64,000 bases of DNA from NCBI GenBank assembly GCA_017506865.1, contig JAFCMP010000007.1, positions 62,001 to 126,000 of the forward strand, read 5' to 3'. Both the position numbers and the translations under genes were made by a program. This DNA is from Tribonema minus (lineage: Eukaryota; Sar; Xanthophyceae; Tribonematales; Tribonemataceae). Numbering within the stretch: the first letter of the stretch is position 1; each line of letters opens with the position of its first letter. The notes beneath the pieces are model-generated. The model was not told the origin of the DNA. It saw only the letters and a list, made by a program, of their open reading frames with translations, and ran no database searches. Shown piece by piece: positions 23,944 through 40,637 of this stretch.

Positions 23944-24152
23944 GTTGGCACCCGCAGCAGCGCCAGCATACACGGCGTTCACCACAATTTATTCTTTTTC
24001 AAAAGGTTTAAACCCCTAAGGAAAGGGGCGGGGCACGCGCCCGGATAGTTCTCGGAATGTTCTGGGGCGGGGCCCTACTGGTAGGGAAGTTGTGTGTACT
24101 TTGTGAACAATCCTCCTACACAAAGCGCACAGAGCTTACAGCACAGCGGACC

Positions 24153-24914
24153 ATGAAGCTGCCTCCCACCGCTCCTCCCAGCACCATGTTCGTGAATGCG
24201 CAGGGCAGCGATGTGCCCAAGGAGTATGCCCTCCCTGCCAGATCGAATCCAGACTTGATCGTCACCATGGCCGAGACACCCAAGGAGAAGATGGACCTCC
24301 AGAAGGAGGCTCTAGTTCGGCAGTACGTTCTGATTGTGGACAGGTCTGGCTCTATGTCCAACCCGGACGGAAGTGGCAGGACTCGGTGGGACTCTGCAGG
24401 AGCTGCTATAGAGAAGATGGTGGACACGATCTTCCAGTACGACGTTGATCACCAGGTCCCGCTCTACCTCTTCGACTCTGAGGTGATATTTGTGGGCGAG
24501 CTGACCAGCCCAGCGCAGGTACGGCAGATTTTTAAGGAGTTTAAGCCGCGAGGATCGACCGGATTGGACAAGGCACTGCATGAAGCACTCAGTACGTACG
24601 CAGGCACAAAGCGTCCCAACTACGAGGTTGTTCCAGGGACTACGTTCATTGTGCTTCTTGACGGAGGCGCTGATGACGAGGAAGCGGTGCTGCGGACAAT
24701 CAAGTACTTCGCTGACCCCGCCAACAGGTTCATTGCCAACCACACCCAAATAGCTATTTCATTTGTGCAAATAGGCGATGACCCTAATGCAGAGAGGTTT
24801 CTCAAGAGGCTCGATGACACCTCTGATCCGGACATCTGCGACACCAAGAAGGACGACATACTTTACCAAGCTGGCGGGCTCGATAGGCTGCTGTTTGACG
24901 CCATATTCGACTGA
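24153..24914 (+). CDS. von Willebrand factor A domain protein, copy 2 (intronless)
   Basis: A continuous 253-residue frame, the same length as copy 1 and with the same MIDAS residues (D63, S65, S67, Thr of 'RGSTGLDKAL', Asp of 'LLDGG'). The intron of copy 1 is missing exactly at its junction (…PLY/LFDSEV). Similarity to copy 1 continues into the 3' UTR but not upstream of the ATG. This fits a retrocopy made from spliced mRNA, or precise intron loss after duplication. Because the frame is intact it is probably functional. Confidence 0.88.
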   Translation: MKLPPTAPPSTMFVNAQGSDVPKEYALPARSNPDLIVTMAETPKEKMDLQKEALVRQYVLIVDRSGSMSNPDGSGRTRWDSAGAAIEKMVDTIFQYDVDHQVPLYLFDSEVIFVGELTSPAQVRQIFKEFKPRGSTGLDKALHEALSTYAGTKRPNYEVVPGTTFIVLLDGGADDEEAVLRTIKYFADPANRFIANHTQIAISFVQIGDDPNAERFLKRLDDTSDPDICDTKKDDILYQAGGLDRLLFDAIFD

Positions 24915-25704
24915 GCGGTAGCATTTACGACGGCTCAAATCCGTCTTGGGGCAATGTAGGAGCATATGCATATGTGCCCCTTCATTTCGCCAGGTTCTGC
25001 ACCATGACATGCTGGCAACAGTCCGGTTCTCAGAGATGAGCATGCGTAGATTGATGTATAGCACCGATTCTAATGCGTGTACCATATTTCATGCTGGGTA
25101 GCCAGTCGGTGCATTGAAGATCGCCAGTCAGTTGCATTCGCCATGCTGTATCACGCCAGTCAGTCCGCCATGGAGTATCACATGAGCGGAGTTTATGCTA
25201 TTGCTAGCAATGCATACAACGAGCTACACCATTTGTGTTTCTGTTGAAGTACATGACCCTAGCACTCAAGCGGTCATGGTCTCTCTTGTGACGTTCTGCT
25301 TCCCCGGGTGGCTTGCGTCTGGTGTGGATGCATCTGCAGACTGCTCAATTGTCTTTCTATGACTTGGGCACATCTCGTATGCGTCATGAGAGGTGTTGCT
25401 GGCTGGTAAGTGTTGACTGCGATGGGATGCTGGTAGTGCCTCAGACACAGTGACAACGTGCATGCGAGCTATGGTTGATGTGCATTTCCAGAGCTCATCA
25501 AGTCAATGTGCACATGCGTTGCCATTGCAAAGTGTCAGTCGACACCAGTTTCAACGCATGTGCACAGTGCCAGAAGCCATCCTCGTTGTCACACACAATC
25601 TATTGACACAGCACAACACTTCCACAGTCCACACTGTCAGCGACCATGTACTGTGTAATATGTCTATCCCAAGGCTGTACATGCAATTGGCGGCAGGCCC
25701 TGCG
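24915..25704. other. Spacer
   Basis: 3' UTR of vWA copy 2, then unassigned sequence up to the convergent stop of the PI synthase gene. No further gene seen. Confidence 0.5.
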
Positions 25705-28115
25705 CTATGCCTTTGCTTTCCTGGCAACGTCCACTTCTGCCATGCTGTAAGCAGCAGCGCACAGCTGTGCGATGTTGACCGCTTGCTTGCACACACACGC
25801 CGGCAGACACCCATAGAAGGTCAACTGCCACAGGTGAACTTCAACTCCCCCCACCGTGATGAATGCATCCTTGTTGAACGCCAGCATGTACAAGCAGATG
25901 TAGAAGAACTCGGTGAAGACGCAGCAGTACCCAAAGAAGGGGTAGCAGCTGTAGAACAGGCGTATGAGCCAGTTGCGCCCTTGCAGCGTGCCCGCCGCCT
26001 TGTGGTGCCCCTTCGTCGCCACGCTGCGTGAAGTGCATGAACGTAGGCGTGCAGAACAATGTGCATGTGAGGTGTTGCACGAAGCAAAACTTCATCATTG
26101 AGGTACCATACTCATGTTGCAAACGTTAACAATCTTAGACGCAAAGGTGTAGCATTGACATGGTTTGAATACCGCAGTAGTAGTAGGACGCAGCAGTCAC
26201 CCAGCATCCAGCAGCAATGGCAATAAAGCTTGAAGGACAGAAGGGGCGACGAGAATCATGCCAAAGACAGGGGGTGCAACAGTTGATTGGCCATGCATCT
26301 GTCCAAGCAGACAACTTCAACTATGAGTTTGAGGCAACATGGCTGGCGAAAGCTGTGTACATGGGCAAAGCAGCAGTATGATGACGGTAGGTGTGCAGGG
26401 TCAGTCACAAGTCTTACTGTTCTGTTAGTGTCTTGTATGATTCATCAAGTCACACGGGCTGAGGTCAGAGGGGCACAAGGGAATCAGGGCAACTTCAACA
26501 GCCTTGGCGCCACTGACTGTAGGTTGGGGGCAACCACGCTTCTGATAAGACTGGCAAAAAGCCAGTGAGACCGCAACGCAACCCTTGCATGCTATCACTG
26601 GACAAATGTCGAGCCATGCACTGCGCCAACGCTCAGCAACGCCCGTCCAGTGTGATGATGATCAACCGCGATACGGTGACGCTTGAGGCCCTCGCTCACC
26701 TCGCGACGTGTATCCAGTGGCTGAAAATGTCCAGGAACATGAGGCACATGAAGTGGAACGCGTAGGCAGGGTACAGCCCCGCCAGCACAAACAGCATGCC
26801 CGCTGTGGAGCACCTGTCCGTCACCATGTCCAGCGTAGCTCCAAAGGACGACGCTGCAGTGGCATGAATGGGAGACAACAGCAGGGCGGCGTGTTCAGTG
26901 ACATGCATCAACTGCATAATAAAGCGCAGTTGATCGGGCAGTACGTATGCGCATGTGAATCAGATCAGCTATGTACGATCCATTCATCTATTCATTAATA
27001 CTAGGGTGTGACTGTTCATGTCCGTGACTGTCCGTCACCATGTCCAGCGTAGCTCCAAAGGACAAGGCTGCAGTGGCATATGTGGGGGATAAGAGCAGGG
27101 CAGGTTCAGTGACGTGCGGCGCCTGTCTGATGAGCGTTGCGGGGGTAGGTAGGTATTGTATATACCTGTACGTACTCTGGCGCTACGGCATTGGATACTG
27201 AGCTTCATGTGCTGGCCAGCAGGCCGTATATGCGGACTACAATACCACAAATCTCATGCTGACTCACAAAGTTCACAAATGTACAGGTTGTTGATGGGCT
27301 TGCACGCACTCAGCTCCAGTTCCGTGACTGGCCGCAAAACGCAGACAGCTGAAAGCTGATTGTAACTTTATAATGCTGCTACGTGAGTCTTTCAAGGAAA
27401 AATAAGGGAAAGAAGATGCAGCTACCGCTTCAGCACCTCGTTTTTTTTTGTCGCCAAGTGCTTCCTTGCGCGAACATGGTATACGTTGACATTATTGAGA
27501 TGAAAGCTGCTCTCTCGCGCAGCACTTTTGTGCTGCCGAGGAGTGTTGTTTGTTGTAACCTGCAATGCTCGCGATCTGTGATGCTCGTGAGATGTGGATT
27601 TGGCAGTGAGCCGGCAGCAGCGAGCACTAGCCTTAAATCTTGTGAGAGGCACTGGTGCCTTGGCTTCGACCGGGAATTTCCCAGTGGGTGTGGTAACACT
27701 GCTGCTTGAAGCATACAGACACAATGTCAGCCCAAGAAGAAGCTAGCACAACGCTACTGTGCATTTGAGCAGCTTGCTTGATGTCCTTGCCTGCCAGCGA
27801 AGTTTGAAACCATCATCCTTCAACAGTACGTGCTACTTTGATCCAATCGGATTGAGAGAGGAGAAAGCGAACACAGTCTTGCTTCTTGACTACGCAAGCT
27901 CTATTGGAATATTACGCCGGCCACTCACACTGATTGAAGCGCCTAGCCACGGCTCCATCGACCACATCGCCAGCGAACGCCAGCACGTAGAAGCAGACGC
28001 TGAGCTTCCAGTTGGTACCCGCAACGTAGTAGCTCGCAAGGACTGCTGCTATGCGAGAGTAGCCGATCAGGTTAGGATAGTACAGGAACACTGCATAGGG
28101 GCTCTCCGACGCCAT
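25705..28115 (-). CDS. PIS1: Phosphatidylinositol synthase (CDP-diacylglycerol-inositol 3-phosphatidyltransferase)
   Basis: Makes phosphatidylinositol from CDP-diacylglycerol and myo-inositol in ER-type membranes. Exons 28115-27929, 26853-26700 and 26023-25705 sum to 660 bases (219 aa plus stop), typical for eukaryotic PI synthases. The CDP-alcohol phosphotransferase motif is complete across the first junction: D53-G54-x2-A57-R58-x8-G67-x3-D71-x3-D75. 'FLYYPNLIGYSR' at the N-terminus and 'FGATLDMVTDRCST' are family hallmarks, and several hydrophobic helices follow. The ATG at 28115 is the first in frame. Introns 1 (1,075 bases) and 2 (676 bases) are non-coding. Intron 1 carries a copy of the exon 2 start at about 27029-27118. 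Confidence 0.93.
27029..27118 (-). repeat. Copy of the PI synthase exon 2 start and its acceptor
   Basis: About 90 bases closely match 26814-26905, covering the intron end, the acceptor and the first ~13 codons of exon 2. The exon-like part is followed by unrelated sequence, so it cannot replace exon 2 as a whole. Confidence 0.85.
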
Positions 28116-29006
28116 GATTGTCACCTAACTTTACAAAGTCCACAACTTCAACTGTTAAGTAGCACTTCAACTTGCACTTCGAGGTTGGTGAAAGGATTGA
28201 AGTTGTTTGTTCGAATTTCGAAGCAGTTTTGGGTGTTTCATTGATCCAACAGATGAAGAAGAAGAAAGTAGTATTGTAGTCTCTGCGTCGAAAGCACACA
28301 GCTAGTGTGTGCAATCCCCCCCATCCCGCCCACTTACACAGGCGTGTTGCCTTGAAGACATCCAATGTATTATTGTCCGCAATGTGCATCATGCGGAGAC
28401 AAAATAATGCCATCGATGCATTAGCACGAGGCGCGCGATCTCAGCAGACTGCGCGCAAGGAACTTGTGTCTGACTTCAAGTTCCTCATTCTGAGCCCCCC
28501 ATCCGGGGGCCCATTACAGTGTGATTTGAAGTTTGACATCTCGCGCAATGCGGGGGCAGCAAAGAGCACACACATGCTGGTGATGGCGGGTGAAGGCCAT
28601 ATATATTCACATGCAACACGCACACCTACTGTTGTGTGATGGAATGATGGGCGCATCAACTGACCGTGGCAAACACTCAAGCCATTGGCAATCACAAATA
28701 AGCTCACACCCAAAGCAGTTGACGACAACCCTCGGCTGTCGCTGGCTTCACACTCCCTCTAGAACTTCCGTCGTCATCGAAGCAGCGCGGCGGCTACGTA
28801 AAGTTGAAGTTGGCAGCGGCAATCAACATCAACTATTACAAGCCTCAGCCGCCGCTGCTCGTGCAGCAGCAGCGCCAGAGCTTGCACGCTGCCACAAGGG
28901 CGCTATCGGCACCGCAATCTCGCATTTGTAGTGGCAGGAGAGGGGGGGACCCAGAGCAGCACGTGTGAGCACTGCTGGGGGCATTTGAAAACGGCACATT
29001 CTCGCA
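28116..29006. other. Spacer between PI synthase and MAP kinase
   Basis: Promoter side of the PI synthase gene and 3' flank of the kinase gene. No gene supported. Confidence 0.5.
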
Positions 29007-33183
<4,177 letters not shown>

Positions 33184-33847
33184 GGCGCCCTATGGCCGTC
33201 GTCGGCGTGCCTGCGGAGGTGTTGAGACATATGTGAGGCCCCATGGCTGCAGCTGCAGCTTTGCAGATGAGACAGCGCTGCTCTGGTATGTTTGAATGCG
33301 TGACTCTCTTTAAAGAAGGTACAGCCTACATTCAGGTTGCTCTAGGTGGTGACTTGTGCAGTTGCAAAGCTCCACAAAGGCTTCAGACGATGAATGCATT
33401 GTATATTGAAGCCACTGCGATCATCAAAGCACACTTGCACTCACCAATGCGTGTATGCTGCTAGCCGCCGAGAATGTTGCCTCCTTTGTCCGCACCACTT
33501 GCTGACCTGTGCTACGGGTGCTCTCCTGCGCCTGCTGCCTCCCCGCGGTTGCTTCCACCACCTGCCAGCTCCCACTCAGGTATACAGCCCCCCCATGCGA
33601 CAAATGCGTGTACTGCCTCAAAGACTTGCCTCAGAGCAGGCGTTACTACAGGGTTTAAAAAGTGACGGTTGGAGGTGTGTAAACACTCGCCTTCAAATCT
33701 CTTGCAAACAAGTGTGTGGAGGTAGCGACGAGTGTGATGCAGTAGCGATTAGCGCAGTGAGCTCAAGAGTCTAGAAGCACTACACGAAGACGGCTGCAGC
33801 TCTGTTGGCGCTGTTGGCGTCCAGTCTAGGCTTTTTGAATCGCACCC
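33184..33847. promoter_or_regulatory. Shared divergent promoter region (inferred)
   Basis: 664 bases separate the start codons of the MAP kinase (-) and the sterol reductase (+). No TATA or other specific element is convincing; the assignment rests on position only. Confidence 0.4.
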
Positions 33848-36800
33848 ATGGTTTCCACTAGGCGGTCTGCTTTGACGGGCGGGGACAAAGCAGCAGCGGC
33901 GTCTGCCTCAAGCACAGATAATGCTGCAACTTCTCATGCCAAACCCAAAGAGGCAGCCAGGAGAGGTGGGGCGAGGAGCCGCCGCAGCACTGCCAAAAAT
34001 GATGAGCAAGAGGATGAAGCCGCTGCGCAAGAGCCAACCGCAGCAGAGGCCGCCAACAGTGGTGGCGCGGCCGTGACGGCTGCATCTGGTGAACATCAGG
34101 TACAGACCACGACACATGCAGTGTGGCATCATCACCTGGGTACATAATCTGCTTACACGGCAGCATCAGTCGTGTGCGTGCGAGTTGTATGTAGCCTCGT
34201 CGTGTGGCCATTGTCTACACACGTTCCCCATGTTCTTTGCTGATGCATTGCAGGCTGCAGTAGGCACTGACGGTCCTGTTCAGAAGGAGACAACGCAGCC
34301 AGAGGGCGGAGGCAACGATGGACCTGGGATGGCTGCACAGACCCCCTCTAAGAAAGACAGCAAGGGGAAGAAGAAAACCCCCGCAAAGAAGGCGCCACCG
34401 ACAACTGCGTCCAAACCAGCCACGCGGTCCACGACAGCGGCGGCCGCGGCCACTGCCCCTGCAGCCGCAGCAGAGCCCCCCAAGTTTCACTATGAGTTTA
34501 TGGGCCCATGGGGGCCGGCGTTCATCATGCTGTCGCTGCCCGTGGTTGTGGTGGGGCTGTGCTATGCGTGCAATGCAGACTTCTGCCTGGACAACGACAC
34601 CATTGCGGCGTTGGCGGAGGCGGCTGAGGCGGGCGATGTACAGGTAACGGCCATGAACGTGTGAGGCAGGGCAGTATGACAAGAACAATGATTTCAGCAA
34701 GGCTACGCAACATGCAGTTCAGCAGTAGCAAGTGCAGTTTCTTTTGCTACCGTTGAATCCTCATGTCTGTTCGCAAAGAGCGGCTCCGCGTTCAGGCTCC
34801 TTCAGCAGTAAATGGGAGCTCTCCGTATCGAGGACACGTGCATCTCTTGCTCAGTTGACGTCGTGATGCCAAACTGTTGTGCCACACTGACAGATGCTCA
34901 CAGTGCACGCAACAGATGCTGCAGCATGTAGTCATCTGCTGCATGGCCCGAGTGTTAGGATGTCGTTGGTGCAGATCTGAGTAGAAGCCCGTGGTGTAGT
35001 GTACCCCTTGTGTCTGGTCCGCAGCAGTTGACAATTAACCCTAACCCTAACCCTAAGGCTGGGGTCAGACTGAAAGCATGAGTTGCATTCATGGAGCGTT
35101 GCGTGGTTTCATTTTTTGCTTCAGCAGATGCTGCACAAATGTGTAGCTAGATCTGCAGTTGATATGTGTGAGCCATGCACACTGTGTCGAGCTACTTGCA
35201 TCCCCTGGTTCCTTTGCCACGTCTTGAAGACAGATTTGCACGGACGCACTGCTGCTGCCAGGGGGCGATTGCACTCACTTACTCGCACTCACTTACTCAT
35301 ACTCTTGCGCTCAGGGCATGGGGTCAGCTATTCAAGTCAACTCACATTCCACACTTTCATCAGTTACTGGCGGCCCTTGTGCTCTTGTGCATTCAAACGC
35401 TGAGCACTGCTCTTGTTGAACTCCTGAGCACTGGTGAGCAGGAGGCAAACTTCAACTTCACGCTTGCGGGAGCAGGCGCGCTGGTCTCCGCTGCTGCCAC
35501 GGAGTTCATTCGGCTGCTGACACCGGAAGCAGCGCTCATCCTGGCGGGCTGGATGCTGCTGCAGGTCAGTAGTACGCAAGGTCGAAGAAGAAGTACTTCA
35601 ACTTCAACAAGATGAAGTGGCAGATGCCCAAGTGGGCATGACACACCGGAGACAGTGCCCATACTGTAGGGTAGTTTATTGATGCTAAAGTGAAACCTTA
35701 GCAACGCAGGCAGAGCTCATGGTAGCATTGCAGGAGTTCATTGTGAGCTCAACAATACTGGTTCTGAACCAGTGTCCATGTTGTCGGTAATTGTGAGGGG
35801 AGCGACCATAAGGCACCTTCTAAAAGCCATACGTGCAGTCCAGGTGTGCTCTCAGAGAGCACATGGCCCTAACCCTAAGCCTGATCCACATCGGTTGCCG
35901 CATCACATGCCTACTGCATGACCAATGATTTGTAGACAACCAGGCGCTTAGTGTACACCGAGCAACGCGCCAAATCAATGGGCCTTGATGCCGCGATGCG
36001 CTTCATGTCGCATCGGCTGTTACAGGTGGCCCTGGAACGGCTGCTGATCAATCAAGATTGAGGTTTTGTTACACAAAAGTGCGCCGTCATGGCGTTGGGG
36101 TTAAAGAGAGCTCATGCGGCCTATTCAGAACAAAACTTCAAGTGTGCAGCGATCCACAGTCACATCCAGTGAGCAACGCGTCAAGCGGTACTTGATGATG
36201 CCATCATGATGCGCTGATGTTGCATGTGCTGTTACAGGTGGCCCTGGAACGGCTGCTCCCCGCTACCATCGCCCTTGGCACGCCTGTTGCCAAAGCCGGC
36301 AATGCGCGCCTGCCCTACCGTATCAACGCCCACCTGGCATTCTGGGTGACGCTGCTAATCATGGGGCATGCGTGCCCCGTCATCAACGAGGGCCGCTTAC
36401 AGAGTGAGTTGCTGCTGAGTGAGTGAGTCTGAGTGAGTGAGTCACTGACATTCTGGGTTACGCTGCTCATCATGGGACATGCGTGCCCCGTCATCAGCGA
36501 GGGCCGCTTGCAGAGTGAGTGGCTTTTTATTGGTCTTGAGCTGCAATAGGTGTTGATTGGCAGGTATGTAGTGATAAATGGGGTATGTAGGTATGGACAT
36601 GTAGATGACAGCGCTCAGCATGAGGGAGAGAGTCGCTGCCTGCTGCCTCCCTTGAGCTGCGGTGTATATAGACAGGTATGTAGGTGTTGATGCCTGGGGT
36701 AGGTACGGGCATGCGGATGACAGTGCTCAGCATCAGGGGTGGACACTTGCGGTAGGTATAGGTATGCAGATGACAGTGCTCAGCATCAGGGGTGGGCACA

Positions 36801-39470
36801 TGCAGTGGGCGCATACATGAAGTTTTGTAGCAGTAACTGGCATTGACACTGTGATGACACTGCCACTTGTGATGCTGCAAGGCGTGGCGTGTGCAAGTGC
36901 CATGGCGGTGCTCAGCAAACTGATGCTGTAGAGCGCCGGCGCCGGTGGTGGCGCAGCATGCCAGCCATGTTCGGAATGATGTTCCTTTACGAGGTTATCT
37001 GAAACCCTGCGGCTCACTCTGTGTCATGACTCATTACACAATTGACCATCCATGATATGCCACTTGATCCCAGAACAACGCACACTGTGCTGTCCAAACT
37101 TCACGTTCTAATCAACACAGAATACAGTGTCTTGATCGTGATTTCTCTTCTTTCCCACAAATGCTCATCTCCGTTGCTGCAGGTCTCGGCGCCTTCGACC
37201 TCACCGTCCTCTACACCCGCTACGCGGAACTGGCGGCGTGTTCCTGCCTCTTCAGCGTGTTCCTCAGCATCGTTCTCTATCTCGCCGCGCTGCGCCCCGG
37301 AACGGTCATCGCGGACCCCGGTTCCTCCGGCAACCCCATCTACGACCTCTTCATGGGGCGCGAGCTCAACCCACGCATCTTCAACTTTGACTTGAAGTAC
37401 TTCTGCGAGCTCAGGCCGGGGCTCATCGGCTGGGCCATGTTGAACATTGGCTGCGCGGCTCAGCAGTACGAGCACACCGGCGGCGTTTCGCCGGGCATGC
37501 TGGTGGTGGTTTTCGGGCAGGGTATGTATGTATGGGACGCGGTGTACTACGAGTCCTCCATACTCACCACCATGGACATCACGAGCGACGGCTTTGGGTT
37601 CATGCTGGCGTTTGGGGATCTCGCGTGGGTGCCCTTCATCTACTCTTTCCAGGTACATGAGCCTCTGGCAATGAGGGTTAGGGTTACAGTTAGGGTTAGA
37701 AGTATATATTTGTGTCTTGAATTTGTTGCCATGCGGGCATAGCATACATACATGCCCCGTGTGGTGCGCTGTTTGGCCATGGCGCTGTCGTCAGGGACAA
37801 GAGTAGGGCTAGGGTTTGCTCTCAGGGTTAGGGTGAAGGCTCGAGAAACCAGACAGTGCTCATGAGCCATGGGAAAGGAGCATCAGATACAGCGATGTCA
37901 AGTTGCCGTCGCCGCTCTTACTGGCGTACAACGTTTGTACAGCGACACAGCCTACTGGTTTGGACACGACCGTAATGTATACGTTCCACCAGCACTGGTC
38001 GGATGCCATGCGCTTGCTTCATGACCTCACTACTCAACCACGAATCACCCTTGTTGAATTTGTCAAACGAGCATGCGTTCTCTCACACACTCTTGCACTA
38101 CCGCCCTGTTCACCAGGCTCGCTACTTGGTGGACCATGATCCAGAGCTGCCCTGGTGGAGCTACCTCCTTCTGCTTGTCCTGCACTGCCTGGGCTACGCC
38201 ATGTTTAGACTGGCCAACAAGCAGAAGGATGCCTTCAGGAAGAACCCAAAGGCCCCTGAGGTGGCCCACCTCAAGTTCATGCAGACGCAGCGCGGCACCA
38301 AACTACTGGTCAGCGGGTGGTGGGGCATGGCACGCAAGGTAACAACTAGGGCTAGCGTTGGGTTTGCCTGACAACTAGGGTCAGGATTAAGGTTAAGTTA
38401 CTGTTGTTGTTTTTTACGTCGAAAATTGCATGGTAAGCAAGGTGACAACTAGGGTCAGGTAACAGTTAGGTCGGCCTACCCTGCACCAAACCCTATGTAA
38501 CGTTAGACATCATGCAAGGTAGCAACTAGGGTTAGATCTGATCAGCCCAAATCTAACACGAAACCCTAACGTCGACCTTCGAGAGTGGGTCAAGGTATTG
38601 ACTGACACTAAGTTCAAAGGGTCGGGCATGGAAATGGTCTAGGTGTCAAGGCCCAAGACAGGACGGCTGTCCTGTTTGTATGTACTTTCAGTCTCATTGA
38701 GTGTAACGTGATATGCAGGAACCCATTCTGCAATTGTCCTCAACAGCTGGGCTCCACAAACCAGCAGTCCCTGAGTCCTGAGCACAGCTGTGTAGCTGTG
38801 GAGAGTGGAAGGCGGCAGCAAAGGTGACATTGTGACAGGCTGCTGATCGGCACACAGGCAACAGGATGTGGCACGACAATGGTTAGCGTTTGGGTGAGAG
38901 TTACATAGGGACAGGCACTCGAAAGCACACATACTCTCAGAGCAAACCTGGCCTGGGGGCACCGCTTCAGGGAGCTGAAGGCACTTTAACCTCTCTACTC
39001 TGACGTGCCGCATGTCGTCAGTTCAGCGTCTAGCTGGATGTGCTGTGATGTTTTAGTTGTTTCCAATCATGTCGGCCCGTGCACGCATTGATGGTGCAGG
39101 TCTTTCGTGTCCCAGCCCCATACGTCAGTGCTCTTTGCTTTTTTACTCACTCACTCAACCAGCTTACAATGCTGCCTGACCACAGCCACACCAACACAAC
39201 CACCGCCAAATCACCACAATTCACATGTGCAACCCTTCCGTGCCCGCTGTCAAACAGATAAACTACACGGGGGACTGGCTCATGGGCCTCTCGTGGTGCC
39301 TCTGCTGCGGCTTCGACTCGCCTCTGCCCTACTTCTACGTCGCCTACTTTGGCGTGCTGCTGGTGCACCGTGCGTTTCGTGACGATCACGCATGCGCGGC
39401 CAAGTATGGGGAGGACTGGAAGGCGTACAAGGCAAAGGTGCCCTACATGTTCATACCCAAGGTGATATGA
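33848..39470 (+). CDS. ERG24: Sterol C14-reductase with lamin-B-receptor-like basic N-terminal tail, 7 exons
   Basis: Reduces the sterol delta-14 double bond with NADPH in the ER/nuclear envelope. Exons 33848-34099, 34254-34643, 35442-35564, 36238-36403, 37183-37652, 38117-38338 and 39258-39470 keep frame and give 611 aa. Residues from about 160 on are the multi-helix reductase: 'FHYEFMGPWGPAF', 'LPYRINAHLAFWVT', 'NPRIFNFDLKYFCELRPGL' and 'WDAVYYESSILTTMDIT'. The ERG4/ERG24 signature 'LLVSGWWGMARKINYTGDW' spans exons 6-7. The first ~160 residues are Ala/Lys-rich, with blocks such as 'KKDSKGKKKTPAKKAPP', resembling the nucleoplasmic tail of lamin B receptor but without a Tudor domain I can see. 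The exon 3 acceptor (AG at 35440-35441) is the least certain boundary. A delta-7 reductase is the main alternative. Confidence 0.9.
35036..35056. repeat. Interstitial CCCTAA repeat
   Basis: Three CCCTAA units in intron 2 of the sterol reductase gene. Related short blocks lie in its introns 3 (35870), 5 (37672-37697) and 6 (about 38345-38395 and 38440-38570, as diverged 'gacaactagggtcagg' repeats). Confidence 0.8.
36018..36050 (+). repeat. Copy of the sterol reductase exon 4 acceptor edge
   Basis: 'ctgttacaggtggccctgga' and the following 11 bases match the exon 4 start at 36229-36258, about 210 bases upstream of the real exon, and then diverge. Confidence 0.9.
36448..36522 (+). repeat. Copy of the sterol reductase exon 4 donor edge
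   Basis: The last ~65 bases of exon 4 plus its GTGAGT donor (36338-36409) are repeated almost exactly 110 bases downstream, separated by a GAGT-rich linker. Confidence 0.92.
36585..36800 (+). repeat. Minisatellite in intron 4
   Basis: Three to four imperfect units of about 60-110 bases carry 'gatgacagtgctcagcat' with 'ggggt' and 'ggtatg.aggtat' motifs. Non-coding. Confidence 0.7.
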
Positions 39471-40637
39471 GGCTGCCGGCGGCTTGAAGTAGAGACTGCG
39501 CCGCAAGGGTGCGTCAACTTCAACACTAGAGCTGCTGCGGTTCATGCACGCTTTGAACAGCGCACAGGCGCGCTTGCGAGCGCAGCATGATGTGCGCATG
39601 TGCAAGCTGACACGATAAGTGAACACGGCATTTGCGCGTGCGCAGCGCTGTGAGTGCAATGAGAGCGGCCAGCTGAAACGCGCTCTTGTGGAGTGTCACA
39701 TCCAGCGCATGTTCAACTTTGCACTTCTGGGCAGTTTCTGCCGCTTCAACAATACCCAGCTGTGCTGTGCCAGTGACGTCTGACGCTGCATGCGACTGTG
39801 GGCTCTCTTGTTGGCTTCTGGACTTGTGGTGACCCATAACCAGGTGCCACGCTGTTGGTGCCGCTTTTGATCATGTGCCAATAAATGACTTTTTTTCACT
39901 TCAATTCAGACTACATGACGTGCACTTGCACAAGCAACGGTTGTGTGTTTGGTTGTGTGATGTGACTGCATGTTGGTGCTGAAGTGCATGCCTGGCAAAG
40001 TGAGCTGCTTGGGGTTGTGTCAGGAGCGAGTGTTGCACAGCTCGCATTGTTGTTGAAGTGAATGCCGGGCATGGTGATTTTCGTGAAACTGTGATGCTTT
40101 TGAGCTTCAGCTTGCTTGTGTCTTTAAATAAAGAGCGTGTGCGTGGCACAGCTCGCATTGTGCGTTGGCGCTTGTCATGGTACTTTCATGTATGAATACA
40201 TATGCCTGCGCCTCATTTGCTATTGAGCTGTGCAACCAAGCTGTCAATTTCAGTAGCATGTTGTCAAAAGGGTGTGCCATCGCTGCCATAGCTATTTCAA
40301 CAACTGTCCAGACCCAAAACATGTGCCTCATAGTGCCTTGACAGCGCAACATTAAAATGTGATTGTAGCCCTGGGCCCTCTCAGGCCCCCTTCCCTCTTG
40401 CTAGCATTTATGTATACAGCTTCTAGAGGGGACTTCTGAGAATAACAAGGCTCAAAGCTGTGGTTCAGATGGCTTAGGAGGGGGCTGAGAGAGCTACTTG
40501 CACACATGTGTGCTTCTATATGTATATTCAGCAATGCTGACTTTGAACTTGAGGTTGACGTTGAAGTTTGCGTCCGAAAAAAAAAATCATGTGTTGTCGC
40601 CCACACCCATAGAGGGCAGGGAGGAACTCGACAGACG
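39471..40637. other. Spacer
   Basis: 3' UTR of the sterol reductase gene and promoter of the next gene. AATAAA-like motifs occur near 39879 and 40125. No gene recognised. Confidence 0.5.
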
